A DNA stretch of 64,000 bases from Achromobacter xylosoxidans. GTDB lineage: Bacteria > Pseudomonadota > Gammaproteobacteria > Burkholderiales > Burkholderiaceae_B. How positions within the stretch are numbered: the stretch's first letter is position 1; every line of letters starts with the position of its first letter. Made by a program: the position numbers and the translations under genes. Under the pieces are notes generated by a model, which worked only from the letters and a program-made list of their open reading frames with translations, searched no databases and had not been told where the DNA came from. This document shows, piece after piece, positions 25,323 through 34,711 of the stretch. The DNA lies in contig NZ_MTLG01000115.1 in the NCBI RefSeq assembly GCF_002192695.1, positions 1-64,000 of the forward strand, in the 5' to 3' direction.

Positions 25323-26201
25323 TCAGCCGCCGGCCAAGGCCAGCAGGTTGCGCACGCGCCCGCCCGCGCCGTGCTCGCGCACCGCCAGGCCCAGCACCGC
25401 GCGCGGCCAGTCCAGCGCGAAGGGGCGGTACACCACGCCGTCGGGGCGCAGATGGCGCAGCGACTCCGGCACGATGGCCACGCCCATGCCGGCGGCGACC
25501 AGGTTCACCGCCGACGACAGCTGCGGCGCGCGCTGGCCGATCTGCGGATTAAGCCCATGCTGGCGGCAGGCCGCCATGATGTCGGCGCTGAGCCCGTAAC
25601 CGGATTTGCGCGAATACAGGATGAAACGCTCCTGCTGCAGATCCGCGGGCGCCAGCCGCTTGCGCCGCGCCAGCGCGTGGCCCAGGGGCAGCGCCACCAC
25701 CAGCGGCTCTTGCGCCAGTTGCGTGAACGCCAGGCCGCCGTCCAGCGCGAAGGGCGGACGCACGAAGGCGGCATCGATGGCGCCGCTGCGCAGCTGCGCC
25801 ACCAGTGTTTCGCTATCGCCCTGCGACAGCGTCATCTCCACGTCCGGATATTGCTGCCGATACTGCCGTATCAGTTCCGTCACCACACCGCTGAAGGACG
25901 CGGATTCCGTGAACCCCAGCGTCAGCTCGCCGACCTCGCCGCGCGCGGCCCGCTGCGCCGTCCGCACGGCGGCGTCGGCGCGCTGCAGGATATCTTGCGC
26001 GCAAACCAGGAAGGCGCGGCCGGCATCGTTCAGCGCGACGCCGCGCCCGGCGCGGTCGAACAGCGGCGTGCCGACTTCCTGCTCCAGCTGCCGGATCTGC
26101 TGCGACAGCGGCGGCTGCGCCATGCCCAACTGTTCGGCCGCGCGCGTGAAGTGCTGGGCTTCGGCGGTGGCGACGAAGTAACGCAAGTGGCGCAGTTCCA
26201 T
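25323..26201 (-). CDS. LysR family transcriptional regulator
   Basis: A 292-residue LysR protein with the canonical N-terminus MELRHLRYFVATAEAQHFTRAA and HTH (about 17-36), then the effector-binding domain. The N-terminus resembles CatR/BenM/CbbR-type regulators of catabolic operons. It is divergent from the isocitrate lyase/PEP mutase-family gene with 103 bases between the starts, containing an AT-rich palindrome, and probably regulates that gene. Confidence 0.88.
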   Translation of the reverse strand: MELRHLRYFVATAEAQHFTRAAEQLGMAQPPLSQQIRQLEQEVGTPLFDRAGRGVALNDAGRAFLVCAQDILQRADAAVRTAQRAARGEVGELTLGFTESASFSGVVTELIRQYRQQYPDVEMTLSQGDSETLVAQLRSGAIDAAFVRPPFALDGGLAFTQLAQEPLVVALPLGHALARRKRLAPADLQQERFILYSRKSGYGLSADIMAACRQHGLNPQIGQRAPQLSSAVNLVAAGMGVAIVPESLRHLRPDGVVYRPFALDWPRAVLGLAVREHGAGGRVRNLLALAGG

Positions 26202-26224
26202 ATCGGTACTCCAAAAGTATTGAT

Positions 26225-26239
26225 TATGAATTTTTCATA
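26225..26239. promoter_or_regulatory. Candidate LysR operator
   Basis: TATGAA (26225-26230), three Ts, and TTCATA (26234-26239) make a perfect AT-rich dyad in the middle of the divergent region between the LysR gene and the PEP mutase-family gene. The position fits a LysR recognition site. Confidence 0.5.
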
Positions 26240-26304
26240 TATTGGACATTCTATTGCGACGCGCCGATCATGCATGCATCGACGACACCCGCAAAGGAAT
26301 CCGC

Positions 26305-27165
26305 ATGACTGCCCCCATCAAACCCAGCACCCTGTTGCGCCAGCACCTGGCGCGCGACATCGTCGTGGCGCCCGGGGCCTATGACGGCATGTCGGCCCGG
26401 CTGGTGGCCGCGGCCGGCTTTTCCGCCGTCTACGCCAGCGGCGGCGCCATCGCGCGCGCCGCCGGCTATCCGGACATCGGCTTGCTCAGCTTCACCGAGG
26501 TCATGGACCGCGTGGAAAAGATCGTGGACGCCAGCGACCTGCCGGTGGTGGCCGACGCCGACACCGGCTTCGGCGGTTCGGCCAACGTGGAGCGCACCGT
26601 GCGCATCATGGAGCGCGCCGGCGTGGCGGCCTTCCATATCGAAGACCAGTCCTTCCCCAAGCGCTGCGGCCACCTGGACGACAAGAGCCTGGTGGACGCC
26701 GACGAAATGTGCCGCAAGGTGCACATCGCGCGCCAGACGCTGAGCGACCCCGATGCGCTGGTGATCGCCCGCACCGACGCCATCGCGGTCGAAGGTTTCG
26801 AAGCCGCGCTGTCGCGCGCCGAGCGTTACCTGAAGGCGGGGGCGGACATGATCTTCGTGGAAGCGCCCGAGACGCTGGAGCAGATCCGCGCCATCGCCGA
26901 ACGCCTGCCGGGCCTGAAGCTCATCAACATGTTCTACGGCGGCAAGACGCCGCTTACGCCGCTGGCCGACCTGGCGGCCATGGGCTACCGCCTGGCGATC
27001 ATTCCGTCGGATCTGCAGCGCGCCGCCATCCACGCCATGCAGGCCACGCTGGCGGCGATCAGGCAGACGGGCGACAGCAGCGCGCTGGCCGATCAGCTCA
27101 CCAGCTTCAAGGAGCGGGAAGAGATCGTGCAGACGCGCCGCTATCTGGCGCTGGACGCGCAGTAG
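26305..27165 (+). CDS. Isocitrate lyase/PEP mutase family enzyme
   Basis: A 286-residue (beta/alpha)8-barrel enzyme acting on C-C or P-C bonds of 2-oxo or 2-hydroxy diacids with Mg2+. Visible motifs are ASGGAIARA, DADTGFGG (metal binding, about 92-99), IEDQSFPKRCGH with the lyase-type cysteine, and RTDAIAVEGFEAALSRA. The KRCGH loop fits C-C lyases such as 2-methylisocitrate or 2,3-dimethylmalate lyase better than true phosphonomutases. No prp genes are nearby, so methylcitrate-cycle membership is doubtful. The ATG at 26305 has AAAGGA upstream. Its stop is only 10 bases from that of the convergent WG-repeat gene. Confidence 0.85.
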   Translation: MTAPIKPSTLLRQHLARDIVVAPGAYDGMSARLVAAAGFSAVYASGGAIARAAGYPDIGLLSFTEVMDRVEKIVDASDLPVVADADTGFGGSANVERTVRIMERAGVAAFHIEDQSFPKRCGHLDDKSLVDADEMCRKVHIARQTLSDPDALVIARTDAIAVEGFEAALSRAERYLKAGADMIFVEAPETLEQIRAIAERLPGLKLINMFYGGKTPLTPLADLAAMGYRLAIIPSDLQRAAIHAMQATLAAIRQTGDSSALADQLTSFKEREEIVQTRRYLALDAQ

Positions 27166-27175
27166 GCGCGCGGCG

Positions 27176-30046
27176 CTAGCGGGGGCAGCGGCTGGGCAGG
27201 CTCAGCGGCCACAGCCGCTGGTTGTGCGAGCCGTACAGCGTGCGCACGCCGCATTGCATTTCCACGCGCGCCACCTGCTTGCCAGAGGGATCGATGATCA
27301 TCGATTGCTCCAGCGTGGACACCACCGCGCGGCCCTTGCTGAACGGCGAGACCACGCGGTAGTCGGCGGCGATGACCAGCTTGCCCCGGGCGTCCACGTA
27401 GCCGTAGCCGTTATCCATGCTGGCCGGCGCCAGGCCTTCGCTCAGCGGGCCCAGCGCGTCGTACACGGGGCTGGCATACGCGCCCTTGCCGTCCAGGGCG
27501 CGCATGCCGTGGTTGGACACGCGCGTCACCGCGAGGCCTTCGGAATAGGCCGATGCGCGGCCTTCGACGGAAAGCCGCTTCTTGCCGTCCAGGCCGGTGT
27601 AGTCGGTCATTTCCCGGTTGCCCGCGTAGTAGTGCCGCAACAGCATGTCGGAGCCCTGCGGCCAGCGCCATTCGCCGGCGGGCAGCGCGGTCACGGTCTT
27701 GCCCTGGTCGTCGATCAGGCGCGGACCGTCCTCGCCCGTCAGCAGGGCGCGGGCGGGGGCGCCGCGGAAGGTGCCGGCGACGGCCGAGGACGGCGCGATC
27801 CGCCATTGCCCCTGGCTGTCCAGATAGCCTTGGCGCGGCTGGCGGCGCAGCACCGTCCAGTCGCCCATGCGCACGTAGTCCGCGTCTTCCATGTCCACGG
27901 CTTCCGAGCCGTCCGGCGTGATGGTCCAGCGCTGCTTGTCGTCGGCGGCCGCGATTGCGCCTTCGCTGTCCACGCCGACCGAGAGCTTGGGCCGGAACGC
28001 GGTCAGCGCGCGGCCCTCGGCGTTGAAGACGGCGGCGGGACGTTCGTACTCTTCCTGCTGCGGGCCAGCCTGGCGCAGCTTCCAGATCTTGGCGGTGATG
28101 CGTTCCGCGCTGTGGTGGCTGGGCGGCACAATCCACTTGCCCTTAAGGTCGATGATCCCGACGCGATCCTGGCCCAGCGAGGCGACCGCCTGGCCGTCCT
28201 GGAAGAGGCCGATGTCCTGGAACGCGGGCGCGGCGATTTCCTTGCCGGCGACGAAGTCGTACAGGCCCCAGGGCGAGCCCTCGGCCGCGGTCTTCAGGAA
28301 CCGGACCACGCCGGGGGCGACGATCTGCGCTTCAAAGAAGTCGCGGGGCAGGTCGTAGGTCTTGCCGCTGCGATCCAGCATGCGGCTTACGCCATCGGCG
28401 TAAGCCGGCGCATAGCCGTGGCGGAACGGCCCGATGTGCTGTTGCGCGGGCAGATCCATGGGCTTGCCCATGGCGTCGAGCAGCAGCAGGCCTGCGGCGG
28501 TCTGGGCGGCGTAGCGCAGCTGTTCAGCCTTGAGCCCGGCGGCTTCGGCATCCGCCTGCGCGCCGTAATCCTCGTCGGATCCGTCCAGCGGGATGATGTT
28601 GCGCCAGGCCGGGTCGGAGGCGATGCCGCCGTCGGCCAGCAGCAGGCCGGCGCCGTCCTCGGCGCATTGGCAGTGGTCCTGGGCCAGCAGGCCCAGCGCG
28701 CTGCCGGGGATGTCCAGCGGCAGGTTCTTGAGCGAACGGCTCTTGGCGGCTTCCACGGTTTCGGGCTTGAGCAGCAGGCGGCCTTCCTCGTCCAGCACGT
28801 TGAGCAGTTCGCCTTCCTGTTTGAAGAGCCACAGCTTGCCCTGGCTGAGCACCATCCTGCCGGTGTCCTTGAGCCAGGCGGGCGCCGTGTCGCCGTGCAG
28901 CCAGTTGCCCCTTGGCGTCAACAGGCCTGCCGGTACGCGTTCCTCGTTCGAGAACAGCACGTAGCCGTTCTGGTTCTCGGCCACGAACAGGTCCGCGCCC
29001 AGCGTCAGCGGCTCCGCGCGCCCCGGAATCAGGGCCATCTGCTTGCCGCCGGACGGGTAGACGATGGCATCGCCGTAGCGCTGCGATTCCTGCGCTTCGG
29101 CGGACTTGAGCGTAACGACGGGCTTGCCGCCGCTATCCAGCACTACATAGGAACCGCGGTCGAGCTCGGCGCTCCAGAATGCCTTGGTCACGGGCATCAG
29201 GCTGCGATAGCCCTGGTCCGCGCCCACGGGCTTGCCATCAAGGTCCAGCAGCAGCGCATCGCCGTCGGCATAGGCGACGGCCATCGAGCCGTCTTCGCCC
29301 GGCACCGAGATGTCCTGATAGTCGGGCTCGAGCACCCACTTCCAGTCCCTGTCCACCAGGCCGTACCGGCCTTCCTTGTTGGTGGCGATGTACAGGCCAT
29401 TGCCATAGGACTTGATGATGCCGACGCCGGTGTCGCCGTAGCGGCGTTCGCCGGTGCTGGAGCGGTACTCCGGTTTGTATTCCACCGTCGCCAGCGCTGG
29501 CACGCCCGCACCCACGTGCAAGGACTGCATGCCTTCGTCCATCGGTGCGCCTACCGGCTGGCCCTTGCGGTCGATCAATAGATAGCGGCCGTCCAGTATG
29601 GCCACGGTCAGGCCGATCTCGGCGTAGTCCTGCACGGCGTCGTAGCGCGGCGGCACCGCCATCCGGCCTTTGGTGTCGATGAAGCCCCACTTGCCTTTCC
29701 ATTTCACCGCGGCCATGCCGTGACGGAAATCGCCCACCGCCTCGAAGATGGGCGAAATCGCCAGCCGGCCGTTCTGGTCCAGGAAGCCCCAGGCATGGCG
29801 GCGCAGCGAATGATCGCGCGGCACGCGCTCGATGTTCACCAGCGCGGAGGGCAGCAGCACAGCGGCGCGCTGGTCCGCCAGCGTGCGGATGCAGCCGTTG
29901 GCGTAGGGGCTGATATCGTCGTCGGCTGCGACGCTGTAGGGCTTTTCATCGATGCAGTACGAGTATTGCGCATGCGCCGACAGGGACGCGCCCAGCGCGG
30001 CCAGGGCGCAGGCAAGGCGGGTGGTGCGTATCGCGCGTGACTTCAT
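27176..30046 (-). CDS. Large secreted WG-repeat protein
   Basis: A 956-residue protein beginning with a Sec signal peptide (ACALAALGASLSAHA, cleaved about residue 26). Many degenerate WG repeats follow, of the form WGF-hD-x-G-x-hhhxPxF/Y (for example WGF at 86-88 and 120-122), each likely a beta-propeller or beta-strand unit. No catalytic motif is visible. Two cysteines soon after the signal (in SYCIDE and NGCIRT) could form a disulfide. Its ATG overlaps the stop of the next upstream gene by four bases, so the two WG proteins are made together. WG-repeat proteins are poorly understood; periplasmic or surface location is inferred from the signal only. Confidence 0.85.
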   Translation of the reverse strand: MKSRAIRTTRLACALAALGASLSAHAQYSYCIDEKPYSVAADDDISPYANGCIRTLADQRAAVLLPSALVNIERVPRDHSLRRHAWGFLDQNGRLAISPIFEAVGDFRHGMAAVKWKGKWGFIDTKGRMAVPPRYDAVQDYAEIGLTVAILDGRYLLIDRKGQPVGAPMDEGMQSLHVGAGVPALATVEYKPEYRSSTGERRYGDTGVGIIKSYGNGLYIATNKEGRYGLVDRDWKWVLEPDYQDISVPGEDGSMAVAYADGDALLLDLDGKPVGADQGYRSLMPVTKAFWSAELDRGSYVVLDSGGKPVVTLKSAEAQESQRYGDAIVYPSGGKQMALIPGRAEPLTLGADLFVAENQNGYVLFSNEERVPAGLLTPRGNWLHGDTAPAWLKDTGRMVLSQGKLWLFKQEGELLNVLDEEGRLLLKPETVEAAKSRSLKNLPLDIPGSALGLLAQDHCQCAEDGAGLLLADGGIASDPAWRNIIPLDGSDEDYGAQADAEAAGLKAEQLRYAAQTAAGLLLLDAMGKPMDLPAQQHIGPFRHGYAPAYADGVSRMLDRSGKTYDLPRDFFEAQIVAPGVVRFLKTAAEGSPWGLYDFVAGKEIAAPAFQDIGLFQDGQAVASLGQDRVGIIDLKGKWIVPPSHHSAERITAKIWKLRQAGPQQEEYERPAAVFNAEGRALTAFRPKLSVGVDSEGAIAAADDKQRWTITPDGSEAVDMEDADYVRMGDWTVLRRQPRQGYLDSQGQWRIAPSSAVAGTFRGAPARALLTGEDGPRLIDDQGKTVTALPAGEWRWPQGSDMLLRHYYAGNREMTDYTGLDGKKRLSVEGRASAYSEGLAVTRVSNHGMRALDGKGAYASPVYDALGPLSEGLAPASMDNGYGYVDARGKLVIAADYRVVSPFSKGRAVVSTLEQSMIIDPSGKQVARVEMQCGVRTLYGSHNQRLWPLSLPSRCPR

Positions 30047-33000
30047 GGTTGTTTCGCTTTGGCGTTGTCGGGGGCGAGTTCGAACTTGTCGGCCACGGGG
30101 CAATCCATTTTCTGCTGCGGCCAGGTGATCCTGCCCTGGTCGTCCAGGATGGTCACCGTGTCGCATACCTCGGTGAACGTGGCGATGGGCACGCCCTTGG
30201 TATCGATGTACTGCGTGTTGCGGCCCTGATGGTTGCTGCGGACCAGCGCGCGTTCCTCGCTGAAGTTGCCGGCCCAGGTAAAGACGGGCGGAATCGCATA
30301 GCGTCCCGTCAGGTCGATGTAGCCATATAGCGTGCCCGAATACTGCAGGCGGCGCGCCACGGCCAGTCCGTTGTTCAGCGGACCCAGCGTGTCGAAGTGC
30401 GGTCCCACGATGCGCTTGCCGCTGGCATCGATGAAGCCGTGCCTGCCATTGCCCGAGCCGCTGCGATAGGGGGCCACGCCCTCGTTGGCGCTACGGTCTT
30501 CCACGCTGTAGGTGCCGTCGATGCGCGTGATCTCGCGGCCCTGCAGGTCCGTCATGATGCTGACGGAATTTTCCGAGTCGTGGAACACGATGCGCTGCAT
30601 GGTTGCCAGCGGCGAGCCGTCGCCCAGCTTGCCCAGCACGGTCTTGCCGTCCTGGTCGATCACGCGGTAGTCGGAGCCGTTGTAGGCGCGCGCCAGCCCC
30701 TCGGGCTGCGCGAAGAAGGGATTGAACTCGCCGTAGATGGCGGGAACCTTCATGTTGCCGCGGGCATCGATGGCGCCCTCGCGATTCTCGTGTTCGATGT
30801 AGAGCCAGTGCTGGTAGACCTCCTTGCGCTTGGCCTGGCCGTCGGAGACGCGCGTGGCGCCGCCCTTCGTATCGAACACCGCGATTCCGCCGCCTGCCAG
30901 TTCACCGAGGTAGCGTCCGTCCTTCAAGCGCTGCGGCTTGCCGGTAACACGCTCGCTGGGCTTGCCGGTACGCAGGTTCACCAGGCGGTAAGGCGTGCTG
31001 AAAGAGCTGCGGTTGCGCGCTCCGGGTTCGTTGTCTTCGACCAACATGAGGCCGTTGCCCAGGTACTCCAGTTTGTAGGAGCTGTCCTGCGTGGCGGGTA
31101 TCACCCATTTGCCCTCGCGGTTCATGACACCCCAGTTGTCCTGGTGTTGGACCTTGGCCCAGTCGTCTTCGAACCGCTCCATGTTTTCGTACATCGGCTT
31201 GACGGCGGGCGCGCCCTTGGCGACGTTCCAGATGCCCCAGCGGTTCTGGCGGTTTTCGTCCGGCGCGCGGTACTGGATCAGTTCGCCGTTGACGTACGTG
31301 GCGCCGTCCAGGACTTCGGCCGGAACGCGCGCGGCCTTGCCGTGGGCATCGACCACCAGGCCGTCGTCGTCGCGGCTGTGCGTAACGCTCGCCAGCGTGT
31401 AGGCGCCATTGAATGGGCGGAGGATGCTGTAGCGGGGCGGCACCGTCCAATTGCCGTTGGCGTCGATGGCGCCATACTTGCCGTTGGCGGCGCGGACCGG
31501 CAAGGGCATGGACGCGTCAGCGCTGGACATGTCCTCCCAGTCCGGATTGGTCACTATCTTGCCCTTGGACGTCAGGATGCCTAGCGGCTTCTGGTAGTCC
31601 AGGGGCCGCAGCAGCGCCAGCGGCAGGCCGTCCGCGGCGGCGCGGCCGCGGGCCGACTCTCTGGCGGAAAAGGCCCTGATGTCGTAGTCCTGCAGGCGCG
31701 CGACGGTGTCGGCGTCCAGCAGCGGCTTGCCCTCGCGCGTATAGATCTGCAGCAGGCCGCCGCCGGCGTCGGGAGCGGCATCCGCGCTCGTCGCTTGCGC
31801 GGCGGCTGCGGCGGCGTCCACCGCCACGGCGGCTACGTCCATTGCGGCAGGCGTGGCGACGTCGACGGCCACGGTCTCGGCTTGCGAGGCATCGGCTGCC
31901 GCTGCGACCGCCTCCTGCGCGGCAACTGCGGCGTCGGCCGATGCCTCCACCGCCTCTCCGGGGCCGTCGTCAGGGACCGCGGCGGCGCTGGCTGCCGCGG
32001 CATCGGCTGCCACGGCAGCGGCCTCGGCCGCCTCGACTGCCATATCCGCGGCGCGCGGGGGCAGGGATGCCGTCACCCAGGCCAGCCCGTTGCTCAGTTG
32101 CACGCGGCCATGGCGCGCGTCTATCTTGCGGAAATTGCCGGCGGGATCGATCAGCAGCACGGCGTCGTCGTCGATCATGACGCCCCAGCCCTCGCTTTCA
32201 TCCAGGCCGATGTAATTGCCCTTGAAGGCATGCTGGACGCCGAGCTTGCCGTTCAACAGCAGCGCCTTGCCTGCGCCTTTCTGCTTGACCAGCCACAGCC
32301 CGGGGCCCGCCAGCTGCACGTGCTCGTAGCGCTGCTTATGGATGGTCTTGCCGCGCGGATCCACGAACGTCCAGCCTGCGTCGCGGCTCACCGCCAGCAC
32401 GTCGCCGTCGCGCAATGCGGGCTCGCGGGCGCGCAACACGTCGGGTGCGATCGCCCAGCGGGCCTGCTCGTCCAGCAGGCCCCACCAGCCGCTGTAGCGC
32501 GAATCGCGCAGCTGGGCAGGCAGGTAGCCGCCGCTGGGCGCGGCCAGCGCCATGACGCCGGCGGGCAGCGTCGCCGCCTTGCCGGTTGCGGTGTTGAACA
32601 GGCGCGGCGGCATGGGCATCTCCATCGATGCCAGCTTCTGCCCCCGCTGGAAGCCCCAGGAGCGCGTGCCCAGCTCAAAGGTCTTGATGATGTTGCCCTT
32701 GCGGTCGATCAGCACGTCGTGCCCGTCTTCCTCGACCAGCGCGGTGCCCTCGGCGTTAAAGCCCGTCGCCTCGGAAAAGCGCGGCTTGATCGCCCATTGC
32801 CCTTGCGTATCGATATAGCCCCAGAGCCCATCCTGGTTCACGGCCGCCAGGCCGTTCTGAAAGGACTTGGCCTCCCGGAAGGACGGCGCGATGGCTATGC
32901 GGCCTTGCTTGTCGAGATAGCCCCAGCGTCCGGCGTCGTCATCGGCCGATCCGGTCAGCACGGCGGCCAGCCCTTGGTGGAAAGCCTGCTGGCATTCCAG

Positions 33001-33141
33001 GTTGGCGCTGTCGTATTCGTTGTAGCCAGGGGCGCACTGGTCAATCCAGTTGGACCTGGCCTGCGCCGCGCCGGGCGCGGCGGGCAGGGCGGCCAGCGCC
33101 ATGGCCAGCGCCAGGGGTTTGAGGGCGAGCGGGGTCTTCAT
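30043..33141 (-). CDS. Large secreted WG-repeat protein with alanine-rich linker
   Basis: A 1032-residue partner of the previous protein. A signal peptide (LALAMALAALPAAPGAAQA, cleaved about residue 28) is followed by WG repeats (RWGYLDKQGRIAIAPSF near 72-88 and LWGYIDTQGQWAIKPRF near 106-122). A strongly alanine/valine/acid-rich stretch at about 364-460 splits the repeat region in two. More WG repeats run to the end (WGVMNREGKWVIP, HGFIDASGKRIVGP, YGYIDLTGRYAIPP). The ATG at 33141 is chosen because the signal peptide starts there. First gene of the two-gene operon; start is divergent from an MFS gene. Confidence 0.85.
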   Translation of the reverse strand: MKTPLALKPLALAMALAALPAAPGAAQARSNWIDQCAPGYNEYDSANLECQQAFHQGLAAVLTGSADDDAGRWGYLDKQGRIAIAPSFREAKSFQNGLAAVNQDGLWGYIDTQGQWAIKPRFSEATGFNAEGTALVEEDGHDVLIDRKGNIIKTFELGTRSWGFQRGQKLASMEMPMPPRLFNTATGKAATLPAGVMALAAPSGGYLPAQLRDSRYSGWWGLLDEQARWAIAPDVLRAREPALRDGDVLAVSRDAGWTFVDPRGKTIHKQRYEHVQLAGPGLWLVKQKGAGKALLLNGKLGVQHAFKGNYIGLDESEGWGVMIDDDAVLLIDPAGNFRKIDARHGRVQLSNGLAWVTASLPPRAADMAVEAAEAAAVAADAAAASAAAVPDDGPGEAVEASADAAVAAQEAVAAAADASQAETVAVDVATPAAMDVAAVAVDAAAAAAQATSADAAPDAGGGLLQIYTREGKPLLDADTVARLQDYDIRAFSARESARGRAAADGLPLALLRPLDYQKPLGILTSKGKIVTNPDWEDMSSADASMPLPVRAANGKYGAIDANGNWTVPPRYSILRPFNGAYTLASVTHSRDDDGLVVDAHGKAARVPAEVLDGATYVNGELIQYRAPDENRQNRWGIWNVAKGAPAVKPMYENMERFEDDWAKVQHQDNWGVMNREGKWVIPATQDSSYKLEYLGNGLMLVEDNEPGARNRSSFSTPYRLVNLRTGKPSERVTGKPQRLKDGRYLGELAGGGIAVFDTKGGATRVSDGQAKRKEVYQHWLYIEHENREGAIDARGNMKVPAIYGEFNPFFAQPEGLARAYNGSDYRVIDQDGKTVLGKLGDGSPLATMQRIVFHDSENSVSIMTDLQGREITRIDGTYSVEDRSANEGVAPYRSGSGNGRHGFIDASGKRIVGPHFDTLGPLNNGLAVARRLQYSGTLYGYIDLTGRYAIPPVFTWAGNFSEERALVRSNHQGRNTQYIDTKGVPIATFTEVCDTVTILDDQGRITWPQQKMDCPVADKFELAPDNAKAKQP

Positions 33142-33465
33142 CGTGCAGCGGCGCGGGCTGCAACCGCGCAAGCGTAAAGGCCGGGCTGGGCGTGCCACAT
33201 GGTCGTATGCCTGCCAAGAATGATGGGAAAGGCAGCACTGTAACCAGCGACTGCCGCCAATTACGCGGCAAATGTAACCGTAACAAACAAACCGTTAACA
33301 GCAGCCGCGGGCGCGCCTGCGCAGCGTCGTTTTTCGCCCGGCTCTGACATTCCCGCAAAGCATGTAGCGGACAAAAAATAATCGGTTGATGTCCGAGCCC
33401 CGCGGTCCTGTAATGGACGCCGGTGCCTGCCTGCATGGAGGCGACGTTCCATTGCCGAGGTTCGC
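33142..33465. other. Divergent intergenic region, no gene
   Basis: The 324 bases between the WG operon and the MFS gene must hold both promoters. It is locally AT-richer around 33260-33310 and 33370-33390. A short GCCGC/GCGGC stem is present near 33250. No reading frame here looks like a protein. Confidence 0.6.
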
Positions 33466-34704
33466 ATGCCTGTCTTGCGCAAGTCTTCCCTGGATGCTTC
33501 TCAGCTCTTGCTGCTGGTGCTGGCCGGCGGCGTCATCATGGGCCTGGCGCTGGGCGTGCGCCACGTGCAGGGCCTGTTCCTCCTGCCCGTCACGATGGAT
33601 CGCGGCTGGAGCCGCGAGACCTTCGCCATGGCGCTGGCGGTGCAGAACCTGACCTGGGGCGTGGTCCAGCCCTTCACCGGCATGATTGCCGACCGCTACG
33701 GCTCGGCCAAGGTGATTGCGGGCGGGCTGGTGTTCTATGCGCTGGGGCTGGCGGGCATGGCGCATGCCACTACACCCGCCGGGTTCCTGTGGACGGCGGG
33801 CGTGTGCATCGGCATCGCGCTGTCCGGCACCGCCTTCGCCGCGATCTACGGCGCGCTCAGCCGGCTGGTGGCGCCCGAGCGCCGCAGCTGGGCGCTGGGC
33901 GTGGCGGGCGCCGTGGGCGGGCTGGGCCAGTTCACCATGGTGCCGGCCGCGCAGTGGCTGATCGGCGGCTGGGGCTGGGTTGCGGCCCTGCTGTCGTTCG
34001 CGGTGGTCCTGGCCATGTTGCTGCCCCTGGCATTGCCGCTGCGCGAGTCTCCCGGCCGGGAGCAGGGCGCGGCGGCAGGCGAGGCAGGGCTGTCCATGTC
34101 CGCAGCCATCCGTGAAGCCTTCGCCCAACCGGGCTTCTGGCTGCTGAACCTGGGTTTCCTGGCCTGCGGCTTCCAGTTGGCCTTTATCGGCACGCACCTG
34201 CCCGCCTACCTCATGGACAAGGGCCTGCGGGCGTCCGACGCGGTGGCGGCGCTGGCCATCATCGCGCTGACCAACGTCATGGGCACCTATGTCTGCGGCG
34301 TCCTGGGCGGACGCCACCGCCGCAAGTACCTGCTGGCCGGCATCTATCTGCTGCGCACGGCCGCCATCGCGCTGTTCGTACTGCTGCCGCTGTCGTCATG
34401 GACCGTGTACGTGTTCGCGGCGGTCATGGGCTTTGTCTGGCTGGGCACGGTGCCGCTCACCAACGGGCTGATATCCCAGGTGTTTGGGGTGCGTTACATC
34501 ACGACCCTGTTCGGCTTCGTGTTCTTCGGCCACCAGCTCGGTTCCTTCCTGGGCGTGTGGCTGGGCGGCGTCGTGTTCGAGGCCACCGGGTCCTATGACC
34601 TGATCTGGCTGGGCGCGATGGCGCTGGGCGTGCTGTCGGCGGCGCTGCACTGGCCGATAGACGACCGCGAGATCCAGCGCCGCGCCGTCGGCGCTCCGGG
34701 CTAG
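33466..34704 (+). CDS. MFS transporter (monocarboxylate/OFA-like)
   Basis: A 412-residue inner-membrane carrier with 12 hydrophobic segments. The early GLALGVRHVQGLFLLPV and TWGVVQPFTGMIADRYG patterns are typical of the MCT/oxalate-formate-antiporter side of the MFS, which often carry small organic acids. The loop motif DRYGSAKV corresponds to MFS motif A. The start at 33466 gives a short N-terminus before the first helix. The convergent cupin gene ends only seven bases after its stop. Confidence 0.85.
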   Translation: MPVLRKSSLDASQLLLLVLAGGVIMGLALGVRHVQGLFLLPVTMDRGWSRETFAMALAVQNLTWGVVQPFTGMIADRYGSAKVIAGGLVFYALGLAGMAHATTPAGFLWTAGVCIGIALSGTAFAAIYGALSRLVAPERRSWALGVAGAVGGLGQFTMVPAAQWLIGGWGWVAALLSFAVVLAMLLPLALPLRESPGREQGAAAGEAGLSMSAAIREAFAQPGFWLLNLGFLACGFQLAFIGTHLPAYLMDKGLRASDAVAALAIIALTNVMGTYVCGVLGGRHRRKYLLAGIYLLRTAAIALFVLLPLSSWTVYVFAAVMGFVWLGTVPLTNGLISQVFGVRYITTLFGFVFFGHQLGSFLGVWLGGVVFEATGSYDLIWLGAMALGVLSAALHWPIDDREIQRRAVGAPG

Positions 34705-34711
34705 CGGCGGC

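Noticed and set aside
27224-29581. 785-residue plus-strand frame opposite the first WG-repeat gene
   Set aside because: The minus-strand reading has a signal peptide and regular WG repeats; the plus-strand one has neither.
31795-33177. 460-residue plus-strand frame opposite the second WG-repeat gene
   Set aside because: Same reason: it mirrors a gene with clear repeats and a signal peptide.
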